34,148 bases of DNA from Paludibacteraceae bacterium (GTDB lineage Bacteria > Bacteroidota > Bacteroidia > Bacteroidales > Paludibacteraceae): positions 1 through 34,148 of the forward strand of contig JAKSLA010000033.1 of the NCBI GenBank assembly GCA_024401455.1. Reading direction: 5' to 3'. Position 1 is the first letter of the stretch, and each line of letters starts with the position of its first letter. Of the stretch, positions 26,109 through 34,148 are shown piece after piece. The translations under genes and the position numbers were made by a program. The notes beneath the pieces were generated by a model, which made no database searches, was not told where the DNA came from, and worked only from the letters and a program-made list of their open reading frames with translations.

Positions 26109-26675
26109 TTACTCCTTAACTGTGAGGGTTGGTATTTTATAAGAAACGATGTCATTCACCCATTCAGCCCTCTTCTTTTCGACCTGAAGCATGAATTTAT
26201 CCATCTTAATGTCGTACTCTCTATGCTTCGTCTGAAGTTGCACGACACCCATCTCTCCATTCTTCACAAATCGGCAGATGTTCCACTCTGCCACTCTCAT
26301 CTTTTCTCCATTCTGAGCAAAAGTCACATATTCAATGAGTACGTCTCCGTTTGAAGCAACACTCTTTTGCAAATTCGCCAAGCGGTTTTCCTCCTTGCTG
26401 GCCTCAAACTCAGCCATCTTAAAGTTGACCACCTTCTCCAGTTCTACATCAGCGTTGTAGAAATCGAGACTCACTTTTGAGGTAAAAGTGTTGTTGGAAG
26501 CCTTCTTGGGCAAAAAATCCTCCACATATCTGAACTTGATTTTTGCCGACCACACAAGCGAATACTCTTCGCCGCCGACCGTCATCTTCTGAATTCCAAA
26601 AAAGTCAGTCTGCGCGTTCGCACCCAACGAAAACGCCGCCAACAAGAGCAACAAATAATACTTCATTCGATTCAT
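26109..26675 (-). CDS. Secreted protein of unknown function
   Basis: Protein of 188 residues. A signal peptide (MNRMKYYLLLLLAAFSLGANA, cut before QTD) is clear; translation could start at either Met1 or Met4. The mature part has no motif I recognise: mixed strands and helices, a KFRYVEDFLPKKASNN stretch, a charged helix FEASKEENRLANLQKS, and a closing KTKHREYDI-like basic region. There is no lipobox and no extra membrane segment, so it is periplasmic or exported. It starts 35 bp after pyrG and ends 68 bp before ffh, so it appears to be part of this housekeeping operon. Relatives are probably confined to Bacteroidetes. Coding status is good. Confidence 0.75.
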   Translation of the reverse strand: MNRMKYYLLLLLAAFSLGANAQTDFFGIQKMTVGGEEYSLVWSAKIKFRYVEDFLPKKASNNTFTSKVSLDFYNADVELEKVVNFKMAEFEASKEENRLANLQKSVASNGDVLIEYVTFAQNGEKMRVAEWNICRFVKNGEMGVVQLQTKHREYDIKMDKFMLQVEKKRAEWVNDIVSYKIPTLTVKE

Positions 26676-26710
26676 AATACTTCATTCTTAAAATGAAAAG
26701 GCCGAAACCT

Positions 26711-28593
<1,883 letters not shown>

Positions 28594-28631
28594 AAAAAAA
28601 GACCGACTCCGTCGTCGAGACAGAGCCGGTC
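28594..28631 (-). terminator. Terminator after the RDD/TM2/DUF805 operon
   Basis: A 9-bp stem GACCGGCTC / GAGTCGGTC (28631-28623 with 28609-28601, one G-U pair) followed on the minus strand by seven T (28600-28594). It lies about 35 bases after the DUF805 stop. Confidence 0.85.
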
Positions 28632-28665
28632 ACATTTTATGTTTTATTCAAAGACTAATAAACCA

Positions 28666-29034
28666 TTAAGCCTCCAAAGCCTTTGGATCCTCGCCATATT
28701 GGTTTGCACCCTTGTCTCCCTCGCTTGCGAGTTTGATGAGCAACCAAATACCACCAATGATAGGAATCAATGCAATCAACATAAACCATCCGCTCTTGTT
28801 GATATCGTGAAGACGACGTATGCAAACTGCGATAGATGGGATAAGCACAGCCAATCCATAAATAGCAGAAGGAAGAGCAGCAAGCGTGCCCAATGAATCA
28901 ACCAACATTTGACCCAAGAAGTTCAAAGCATAGCTGATAATCATGTTAAACAAGAAAAACATCCAATACTCTTTTCTTCTTGCTCTACCACTGAATGCGG
29001 TGTAGTTCTTTAGAACTTTCAAATACCATTCCAT
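28666..29034 (-). CDS. DUF805 membrane protein
   Basis: Protein of 122 residues with the DUF805 layout: YTAFSGRARRKEYWMFFLFN at about 12-31 (the GRxxRxEYW motif just before the first membrane segment), four hydrophobic segments, and CIRRLHDINKSGW at about 92-104 (the RRLHDxxxSGW motif). It is an inner-membrane protein of unknown function, common and often multi-copy in bacteria. It is the last gene of a three-gene membrane operon, just ahead of a strong terminator. Confidence 0.93.
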   Translation of the reverse strand: MEWYLKVLKNYTAFSGRARRKEYWMFFLFNMIISYALNFLGQMLVDSLGTLAALPSAIYGLAVLIPSIAVCIRRLHDINKSGWFMLIALIPIIGGIWLLIKLASEGDKGANQYGEDPKALEA

Positions 29035-29057
29035 AATTAATATTTTTGTATTTACAA

Positions 29058-29306
29058 TTAGTTATTCTCTATTTCTTTATTGTTGTATTTCTTATTGAAA
29101 ACCGCATCTGGTGTAATGCAAAGTTTGACAAAGTCAAAGATTACCCAAATGGCAAGCACAATTGAAAGAATACCAAAAGTAAAGAAACCTCCAACAAAAA
29201 GAGCCAACTGAGCAATTCCTTTACCCTTATTTCCCAAATAAAAATTTCCTACGCCCAATGCACCTAAAAAGAAGGTCAACAAAAGGGCTGTCACTCTACT
29301 TTTCAT
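29058..29306 (-). CDS. TM2-domain protein
   Basis: Protein of 82 residues. Family pattern: KSRVTALLLTFFLGALGVGNFYLGNKGKGIAQL (first membrane helix plus the G-x-x-x-FYLG turn) and a second helix with IWVIFDFVKLC, in which the FD and the polar residues before the tail match TM2 proteins. It is a small two-helix inner-membrane protein of unknown function. It lies 23 bp before the DUF805 gene and 50 bp after the RDD gene, so all three appear to be one operon. Confidence 0.9.
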   Translation of the reverse strand: MKSRVTALLLTFFLGALGVGNFYLGNKGKGIAQLALFVGGFFTFGILSIVLAIWVIFDFVKLCITPDAVFNKKYNNKEIENN

Positions 29307-29356
29307 TTCTGTATCTAATTTAATTATTATATTACCTTTCTTTCAAAACGCCGCCT

Positions 29357-30046
29357 CTACTCTTCATACACTTGCTCATAATACAAGTAATCATTACGGA
29401 GAGTCAGAAGGAACTCTTTATCACTCAAATCGCCTTTGCTTATACCAAGATGCTTCTCCATACGGTGAGCCACCACATCCAACTGCGTAACATAGCGTAC
29501 GTCATAAAGAATCTTCGGCAAAAGCGCCCAATCAATTTCGTCCATCTCGCGCACTTCCGGATAAGTAGGTTTGTAACCTGCCACCGTATAACGATAATCC
29601 TCCTTCAGAGAAACGCGCTCCTCACTGCTATTCTTGGCCAAGACCACCATACAGCCTGAAGCCATATCTCCTAATCGTTTGGCTTTCTTCGATATGAGGA
29701 TAGCACCCACCAACCAAAAGTCCAAGACATAAAGAAAAGAGCGAATGGCACATTGAGAAAACGAGGGGGGCGTACATTCGTCCGTCACCACTACAATCTT
29801 CATAATCTTCTTGCCTATTGTCTGTCCATCAAGCAAATACTCTAAAAACATCGGAGCAGAGAAAAGAGCAATATAGAAAATATAGGCAGTGCTCTCCGTC
29901 ACAATATCAGACAAATCAACGAGAATTAAAATCATATATTGAATGAACCTATCTATCGACAAAGCAACAATACGCTTCACAATAGGTGCTGGCACATATT
30001 CCAAGTCAACATAGAGTCCAGATAATATATTAAGTTTGTCTATCAT
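29357..30046 (-). CDS. RDD-family membrane protein
   Basis: Protein of 229 residues. RDD features: VPAPIVKRIVALSIDRFIQY at about 18-37 (here R-x-x-x-x-x-x-D rather than a textbook R-x-x-A-x-x-x-D), the central DGQTIGKKIMKIVVV (the G-x-T-x-G-K motif), and KKAKRLGDMASGCMVV (R-x-GD). It has three membrane segments in the first 140 residues. The C-terminal 90 residues are soluble, acidic and uncharacterised, ending in a Tyr-rich stretch. RDD proteins have been linked to ion transport in some bacteria, which is not shown here. A near-consensus promoter precedes it, making it the operon's first gene. Confidence 0.9.
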   Translation of the reverse strand: MIDKLNILSGLYVDLEYVPAPIVKRIVALSIDRFIQYMILILVDLSDIVTESTAYIFYIALFSAPMFLEYLLDGQTIGKKIMKIVVVTDECTPPSFSQCAIRSFLYVLDFWLVGAILISKKAKRLGDMASGCMVVLAKNSSEERVSLKEDYRYTVAGYKPTYPEVREMDEIDWALLPKILYDVRYVTQLDVVAHRMEKHLGISKGDLSDKEFLLTLRNDYLYYEQVYEE

Positions 30047-30084
30047 AAGGTATCCAACGGAAACGCCCTTTCAATATTTCCGCA

Positions 30085-30116
30085 CAAAATTAGAGTAAAT
30101 ATTGGAATATATCAAA
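30085..30116 (-). promoter_or_regulatory. Promoter of the RDD/TM2/DUF805 operon
   Basis: On the minus strand TTTG (30116-30113), a 20-base spacer and TAATTTTG (30092-30085), 38 bases ahead of the ATG: the best match to the Bacteroidetes -33/-7 consensus in this window. Confidence 0.6.
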
Positions 30117-30274
30117 AAAAAAGGAAAATATTACGATATAAACACCATACATACACTTCTCTACTTTTGCCTATAACATACGCACCATAAAAGAGGGAAA
30201 GGATCAAAAAAAATCGGCTTTTCATAGAAGGTTGGAACAGGACAATGAATCTGCGCCATTGGTCCTCCTTCGTA

Positions 30275-30299
30275 GGGGCGGTACCTATATGCCCGCCCC
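30275..30299. repeat. Dispersed GC-rich hairpin repeat, copy 3 (inverted relative to copies 1 and 2)
   Basis: GGGGCGG (30275-30281), an 11-base loop, and CCGCCCC (30293-30299). Read on the minus strand it resembles the GGGCGGGCACAAGGCACCGC unit at 14380 followed by CCCTAC. It lies about 95 bases after the dnaB stop and could end transcription. Confidence 0.6.
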
Positions 30300-30374
30300 A
30301 TCCTCTCGCTCTGCTTTTTCTTTCAACGCATCAATCTGCCTGAGTATTTCTTTAAAATCACAGTCAAGCCATTT
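30285..30374 (-). pseudogene. Possible tail of a lost gene downstream of dnaB
   Basis: A short open minus-strand frame of 29 codons begins straight after a TAA and reads KWLDCDFKEILRQIDALK and on to EREDGAGI. It looks like the end of a helical protein. It has no start codon, and its stop lies in the GC-rich repeat. It may be chance; the rest of 30047-30391 shows no gene. Confidence 0.25.
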
Positions 30375-30391
30375 TTAGAAGTCACACTCAA

Positions 30392-31945
30392 TCAGAATGG
30401 CATCGAATCATCCGGCACTGGATTCATCGACTGGACGTCTGGCAATGGGGCGGCTTGGCTCTCAAAGTCTTCTTCCGAATTGAAACGAGATTCACGCACC
30501 ACCTCCCCTTCTGGAGAGAAACTTGATTCATATTCGCCAGAAAGGTTCATAAACTTCGCCAATTCGCTCTTGAATCGAAGACGAACATCTCCCACCGCAC
30601 CATTACGGTGCTTGGCTATAATAATCTCTGCGAGGCCAATCAACGAATTTCCATTCTTATCTTCTGTAATCTTATAATATTCAGGACGATGGATAAAGAG
30701 CACCATATCGGCATCTTGCTCAATGGCACCCGACTCACGCAAATCGGCCAACTGAGGTCGTTTATCGTCGCCCGAACGGCTCTCAACACCACGGTTCAAC
30801 TGAGACAAGGCTATGATCGGAATGTTCAACTCCTTGGCCAACTGCTTCAAAGAACGGGAAATCATACTGACCTCCTGCTCACGGCTACCGAAATTCATTC
30901 CACTGGCATTCATCAACTGGAGATAGTCGATGATGATACAACTCACACCATGTTCCTTTACCAAACGACGCGCCTTCGTGTTAAGTTCGAACACGGAAAG
31001 GCTCGGCGTATCATCCACATAAATCGGCATGTCTATGAGTTTCCTCACCCTACTATGCAACTGCTCCCACTCATATTTGTCAAGGTTACCATTCTTGATC
31101 TTTTCGGCAGGAATCTCACACACATTGACGAGCAGACGGTTGACCAACTGCACGTTCGACATCTCCAAAGAGAACAACGCTACAGCACTGTTGCTTTCCG
31201 CCATATTTTTCGCCATCGAAAGGACGAAGGCCGTCTTACCCATGGCCGGACGCGCCGCTATGATGATCAAGTCAGAGCGTTGCCAACCCGATGTCATCTT
31301 GTCCAAATCGTGGAAACCGCTGGTGATACCACTCAAACCATCTGGACGATTGGCCGCCACCTCAATCAACTTCAAAGCCTCATCAATGACCGGATTGATC
31401 TGGGTATAGTCCTTCTTTACATTTCGTTGTGAAATTTCGAAGAGCGTACCTTCCGCCTCCTGCATCAAATCATCCACATCTGTCTTTTCGTCAAAAGCCT
31501 TCGCCTGGATATCTGTCGTGAACCGAATCAACTCACGGGCCAAATACTTCTGCGCCAAGATGCGGGCATGGTACTCTATATGGACGGAAGAAGAGACTCG
31601 CGACGTAAGTTGGGCTATATAATACGGACCTCCCGCCTCTTCCAACTTTCCGTCCTTCCGCAACTGCTCCGCCACTGTCATCATATCGATAGGCTCCTGC
31701 TTGGATGCAAGGTTCATAATGGAAGTGTAGATATAACGGTGAGCATCCTTGTAAAAGCAATCTGGTTTCAAAAAGTCGCAAACCTGACTGTATGCGTCCT
31801 TTTGTAACATAAGCGCACCCAAGACAGCCTCTTCAAGTTCCAAGGCTTGTGGCGGCAACTTGCCATACTCGTTCAATATCGGGGCATTAGGATTGGTCTG
31901 AGACGTCTTCTTCGTACGCGTCCCTCGCTTCACAACTTCTACCAT
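30392..31945 (-). CDS. dnaB: Replicative DNA helicase DnaB
   Basis: Protein of 517 residues. Hexameric fork helicase. The N-terminal interaction domain begins near LPPQALELEEAVLGALML and has GGPYYIAQLTSRV. The C-terminal RecA-like domain has GFHDLDKMTSGWQRSDLIII, Walker A ARPAMGKT at 231-238, ALFSLEMSNVQLVNRLL, IIIDYLQLMN (Walker B), and the DR-like region GGVESRSGDDKRPQLADLRESGAIEQDAD with FIHRPEYY. The tail PDDSMPF is typical of Bacteroidetes DnaB. No intein or insertion is seen. It is transcribed alone, with a -7 box upstream and a hairpin repeat downstream. Confidence 0.98.
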   Translation of the reverse strand: MVEVVKRGTRTKKTSQTNPNAPILNEYGKLPPQALELEEAVLGALMLQKDAYSQVCDFLKPDCFYKDAHRYIYTSIMNLASKQEPIDMMTVAEQLRKDGKLEEAGGPYYIAQLTSRVSSSVHIEYHARILAQKYLARELIRFTTDIQAKAFDEKTDVDDLMQEAEGTLFEISQRNVKKDYTQINPVIDEALKLIEVAANRPDGLSGITSGFHDLDKMTSGWQRSDLIIIAARPAMGKTAFVLSMAKNMAESNSAVALFSLEMSNVQLVNRLLVNVCEIPAEKIKNGNLDKYEWEQLHSRVRKLIDMPIYVDDTPSLSVFELNTKARRLVKEHGVSCIIIDYLQLMNASGMNFGSREQEVSMISRSLKQLAKELNIPIIALSQLNRGVESRSGDDKRPQLADLRESGAIEQDADMVLFIHRPEYYKITEDKNGNSLIGLAEIIIAKHRNGAVGDVRLRFKSELAKFMNLSGEYESSFSPEGEVVRESRFNSEEDFESQAAPLPDVQSMNPVPDDSMPF

Positions 31946-31973
31946 ACGTTATATCTTGTTTGTTTTACGGATA

Positions 31974-31981
31974 CAAAATTA
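31974..31981 (-). promoter_or_regulatory. Probable -7 box for dnaB
   Basis: TAATTTTG on the minus strand, 28 bases ahead of the dnaB ATG, fits TAnnTTTG. No clear -33 TTTG at the usual spacing. Confidence 0.45.
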
Positions 31982-32039
31982 GTAAAACATAAAAAAGTGG
32001 CTCCCTTATAAGCCATTCTTTTATTCACATTCTTTTAAC

Positions 32040-32080
32040 AAAAAAAGAAGAGGCTACAAACGCGAGTCTGCAACCTCTTC
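32040..32080 (-). terminator. Terminator after dnaJ
   Basis: A 12-bp stem GAAGAGGTTGCA / TGTAGCCTCTTC (32080-32069 with 32058-32047, containing G-U pairs), followed on the minus strand by seven T (32046-32040). It lies about 25 bases after the dnaJ stop. Confidence 0.85.
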
Positions 32081-32104
32081 AATTATCATTGAATAATACC
32101 TTTA

Positions 32105-33262
32105 TTAATCGAACATACTTCTGAATCTGTCAAAGAAACTCTTCTTGGCCGAATCACTTGGCTTCATATTCTCCGAATCTTGCAACTTTTCAAAAATCTT
32201 GCGCTCATCCTTCGACAAGTTTTCTGGAATATATACGCCGATGTTGACCAACAAGTCGCCAGTGCCGTAGCCATTGACGTTTGGCAAACCTTTGCCCTTG
32301 AGTCGCAACACTTTGCCTGGCTGCGTACCTGCGTCAATCTTGACTTTTGCCTTGCCTTCTACGGTAGGGATCTCAATCGTCCCTCCATTCACAGCGATTG
32401 GCAATGTAAGCAACGCATTGTAGATGAGGTCATTCTCGTCACGAAGCAACTCAGGATGAGCCTCCTCCTCTATCAAAACGTAAAGGTCGCCGTTCACGCC
32501 TCCGTGACGTGCCGCATTACCTTTGCCTCTCAACGGGATCTGCATACCCTCGGCAACACCTGCAGGAATGTTCAATGTAATCACCTCCTCTTCGCTCACA
32601 ACGCCCTCTCCGGAACAGTGAGGACACTTCTTGCTGATGATCTTGCCTTCGCCGCCACAAGTAGGACAAGCCGATTGCGTCTGCATACGACCCAACATCG
32701 TATTTTGGATACGAGTCACGACACCCGAACCATTACAAGTAGAACATGTGGAATAGTTATTGCCTTCCGCACCTGTTCCGTTACAATGTTTACAAGCGAC
32801 ATGCTTACGCACCTTGATTTTCTTTTCAACGCCGGTAGCCACCTCCTTCAACGTCAACTTCACACGCACACGCAAGTCGGAACCGCGACGAGTCCGACGA
32901 GCGCTACCGCCACCGCCGAAACCGCCAAAGCCGCCGAAGCCACCAAAGCCGCCACCGCCGAAGATATCACCGAAATGAGAGAAGATATCCTCCATAGACA
33001 TTCCGCCGCCGCTGAAGCCACCACCTGCAGCACCGCCCATGCCGGCATGACCGAACTGGTCATAACGCTGACGCTTTTGCGGATCACTGAGCACCTCATA
33101 AGCCTCGGCTGCCTCCTTAAACTTCTCCTCAGCCTCCTTATCGCCCGGATTCTTATCAGGGTGATATTTGATAGCCAACTTTCTATATGCTTTTTTCAAT
33201 TCATCTGCGCTTGCCGACTTCGAAACGCCAAGCACTTCATAATAATCTCTTTTGTCTGCCAT
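32105..33262 (-). CDS. dnaJ: Chaperone DnaJ
   Basis: Protein of 385 residues. Co-chaperone that stimulates the DnaK ATPase and delivers unfolded clients. J domain about 1-70 with [10 protein letters not shown] carrying the essential HPD; a Gly/Phe-rich segment ([15 protein letters not shown]); then four CxxCxGxG zinc motifs ([32 protein letters not shown]), so it is a full type-I DnaJ; C-terminal substrate-binding domains with [19 protein letters not shown]. It follows grpE by 71 bp on the same strand and ends in a strong terminator, so grpE-dnaJ looks like one unit. dnaK is not in the window. Confidence 0.98.
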   Translation of the reverse strand: MADKRDYYEVLGVSKSASADELKKAYRKLAIKYHPDKNPGDKEAEEKFKEAAEAYEVLSDPQKRQRYDQFGHAGMGGAAGGGFSGGGMSMEDIFSHFGDIFGGGGFGGFGGFGGFGGGGSARRTRRGSDLRVRVKLTLKEVATGVEKKIKVRKHVACKHCNGTGAEGNNYSTCSTCNGSGVVTRIQNTMLGRMQTQSACPTCGGEGKIISKKCPHCSGEGVVSEEEVITLNIPAGVAEGMQIPLRGKGNAARHGGVNGDLYVLIEEEAHPELLRDENDLIYNALLTLPIAVNGGTIEIPTVEGKAKVKIDAGTQPGKVLRLKGKGLPNVNGYGTGDLLVNIGVYIPENLSKDERKIFEKLQDSENMKPSDSAKKSFFDRFRSMFD

Positions 33263-33333
33263 AACACTCTTTTTTTCAGATTAAATACTTCCGCCCTAAT
33301 TCCATAGAACGGACAATAACCATTAAAAAGCAA

Positions 33334-33879
33334 TTATTCGCCAATCACCACTTTTGAGTAACGGATAACCTTGTCATATAGGGTATAACCCTTTTGAGTA
33401 CAATCAATAATTTTACCCTTCATGTCTTCTGACGGAGCAGGAATCGTCGTGATTGCATCGTGGAACTCCGTATCGAAAGGCAAGCCTACCGCTTCGATCT
33501 CTTTAACGCCCTTTGCGGACAAGAAAGACAACAACTTATTGTAAATCAAAGACACGCCCTCTTTAACAGCATCCACCGAATCCGTATTATCCATAGATTG
33601 GATCGCACGCTCGAAATCGTCCACCAAAGGCAATACATCCACCAAAACACCCTCAGAAGCCGTTTTGATTAGTTCTGACTTCTCCTTCATCGTACGCTTA
33701 CGATAGTTGTCGAAATCAGCATACAAACGCATATATTCATCATGCAACTTCTGACATTTAACCGTCAACTCCTCAACCGGATCAACTGGCTCATTGTTCT
33801 CTGCCTGAGCGTTGTTCTCAACACCTGCTGCTGCATTCTCTTCCATTTGCGACTTCTCTTGTGCTTCTTGTTGTTCCAT
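33334..33879 (-). CDS. grpE: Nucleotide exchange factor GrpE
   Basis: Protein of 181 residues from the ATG at 33879 (MEQQEAQEKSQMEE); the frame is open further upstream, but that part reads as intergenic and includes the repeated operator-like motif. GrpE releases ADP from DnaK. Visible parts: an acidic unstructured N-terminus, the long coiled-coil (VEELTVKCQKLHDEYMRLY), the hallmark YADFDNYRKRTMKEKSELIK, LPLVDDFERAI, and the beta domain FDTEFHDAITTIPAP with the terminal GYTLYDKVIRYSKVVIGE. Length is normal. It leads the grpE-dnaJ unit and is probably heat-inducible. Confidence 0.97.
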   Translation of the reverse strand: MEQQEAQEKSQMEENAAAGVENNAQAENNEPVDPVEELTVKCQKLHDEYMRLYADFDNYRKRTMKEKSELIKTASEGVLVDVLPLVDDFERAIQSMDNTDSVDAVKEGVSLIYNKLLSFLSAKGVKEIEAVGLPFDTEFHDAITTIPAPSEDMKGKIIDCTQKGYTLYDKVIRYSKVVIGE

Positions 33880-33952
33880 ATCTTTCGTTTTTACTTTATT
33901 TTCATTTTGTTTTATCAATACAATACAAAAGATTTGCCGTTGTCCGTTTTTA

Positions 33953-33996
33953 GGAAGTTTTGGCAGATTATCAGACATAACTGGAAGTTTTGGCAG
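33953..33996. promoter_or_regulatory. Direct repeats upstream of grpE, possible regulator site
   Basis: The 14-mer GGAAGTTTTGGCAG occurs identically at 33953-33966 and 33983-33996, a 30-bp period (about three helical turns), 74-117 bases ahead of the grpE start. Exact repeats placed on one face of the helix suggest a protein-binding site, perhaps for stress control of grpE-dnaJ. Confidence 0.45.
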
Positions 33997-34076
33997 TTCA
34001 AACCGACGAATCGCATGACAAAACGGCGCAGAACCGAGAAATGCCACGGCACAAAAAAGGTGGTCCGGCAACGCAT

Positions 34077-34109
34077 AAAAAAAGCGGTTCGACAAAATCG
34101 AACCGCTTT
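34077..34109 (-). terminator. Strong terminator directly after the tRNA
   Basis: Perfect 12-bp stem AAAGCGGTTCGA / TCGAACCGCTTT with a 5-base loop (34081-34109). On the minus strand the stem runs into a T-run ending at 34077. It abuts the tRNA's CCA end, sharing the base at 34109. Confidence 0.9.
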
Positions 34110-34148
34110 GGTGAGCCAGTTGGGGCTCGAACCCAAGACCCCATCCTT
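34109..34148 (-). tRNA. tRNA (partial, 5' part beyond the right edge)
   Basis: The minus strand carries a tRNA 3' half: the anticodon-stem end GGATG, a short variable loop, T arm TTGGG-TTCGAGC-CCCAA, acceptor strand CTGGCTC, discriminator A and an encoded CCA. The 5' acceptor should therefore read GAGCCAG. The two loop bases before the stem are AA, but the anticodon itself is cut off, so the isotype cannot be given. The short variable loop excludes Ser, Leu and Tyr. Confidence 0.88.

Noticed and set aside
32180-33307. Long plus-strand frame opposite dnaJ
   Set aside because: The complete DnaJ protein with HPD and four zinc motifs is on the other strand; this frame is its shadow.

Overview
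The window looks like a chromosomal segment of a Bacteroidales bacterium (phylum Bacteroidota), probably host-associated or from a related anaerobic habitat. The evidence is protein style rather than any database search: an OmpA with a calcium-binding thrombospondin type-3 linker, an AAA-ATPase/PD-(D/E)XK gene of the type expanded in Bacteroides and relatives, WG-repeat and RsiV-like (DUF3298) envelope proteins, a C-terminal fragment of a FISUMP-like surface protein, and promoters with the Bacteroidetes -7 box (TAnnTTTG) instead of an E. coli -10 box. Most genes lie on the minus strand.

Layout. 1-4630 is a heavy-metal efflux operon: a small His-rich membrane protein, a lipoprotein adaptor with an extreme His/Asp/Glu-rich leader, and an RND pump that runs off the left edge. 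4714-5925 is an uncharacterised ATP-grasp-like protein, followed by a FISUMP remnant and a major OmpA (6477-7922). 8130-12376 is a three-gene envelope operon: a urea-transporter/M23-peptidase fusion, an outer-membrane barrel with a TPR start, and a secreted TPR protein. 12554-14011 is a secreted WG-repeat protein. 14402-17024 is a tight three-gene cassette: a PqqD-like domain protein, an ATP-grasp ligase and a PLP decarboxylase of the diaminopimelate/carboxynorspermidine type. 17389-20504 is a plus-strand block: DUF3298 lipoprotein, rsmG, pcm, and an MBL hydrolase. 20526-22937 is a divergent pair, AAA-ATPase/nuclease against a TetR regulator.

22977-28309 is housekeeping: rsmE, folD, ffh, an unknown secreted protein, and pyrG. 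28666-30046 holds three small membrane proteins (RDD, TM2, DUF805) behind a good promoter and ahead of a good terminator. 30392-33879 holds dnaB, dnaJ and grpE. The right edge cuts a tRNA that is followed directly by a strong terminator.

The best candidate for an undescribed system is the PqqD-like/ATP-grasp/decarboxylase cassette. Its gene overlaps imply co-production, and the mix of a peptide-binding-type domain, a carboxylate-amine ligase and an amino-acid decarboxylase suggests a modified amino acid or peptide product; neither substrate nor product can be read from the sequence. Second is the UT-M23 fusion operon. A hairpin-forming GC-rich repeat recurs at least three times, each time at or just past the 3' end of a minus-strand reading frame, and twice it supplies the stop codon or last residues of an intact gene. 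No rRNA, CRISPR array, insertion sequence or transposase was seen.
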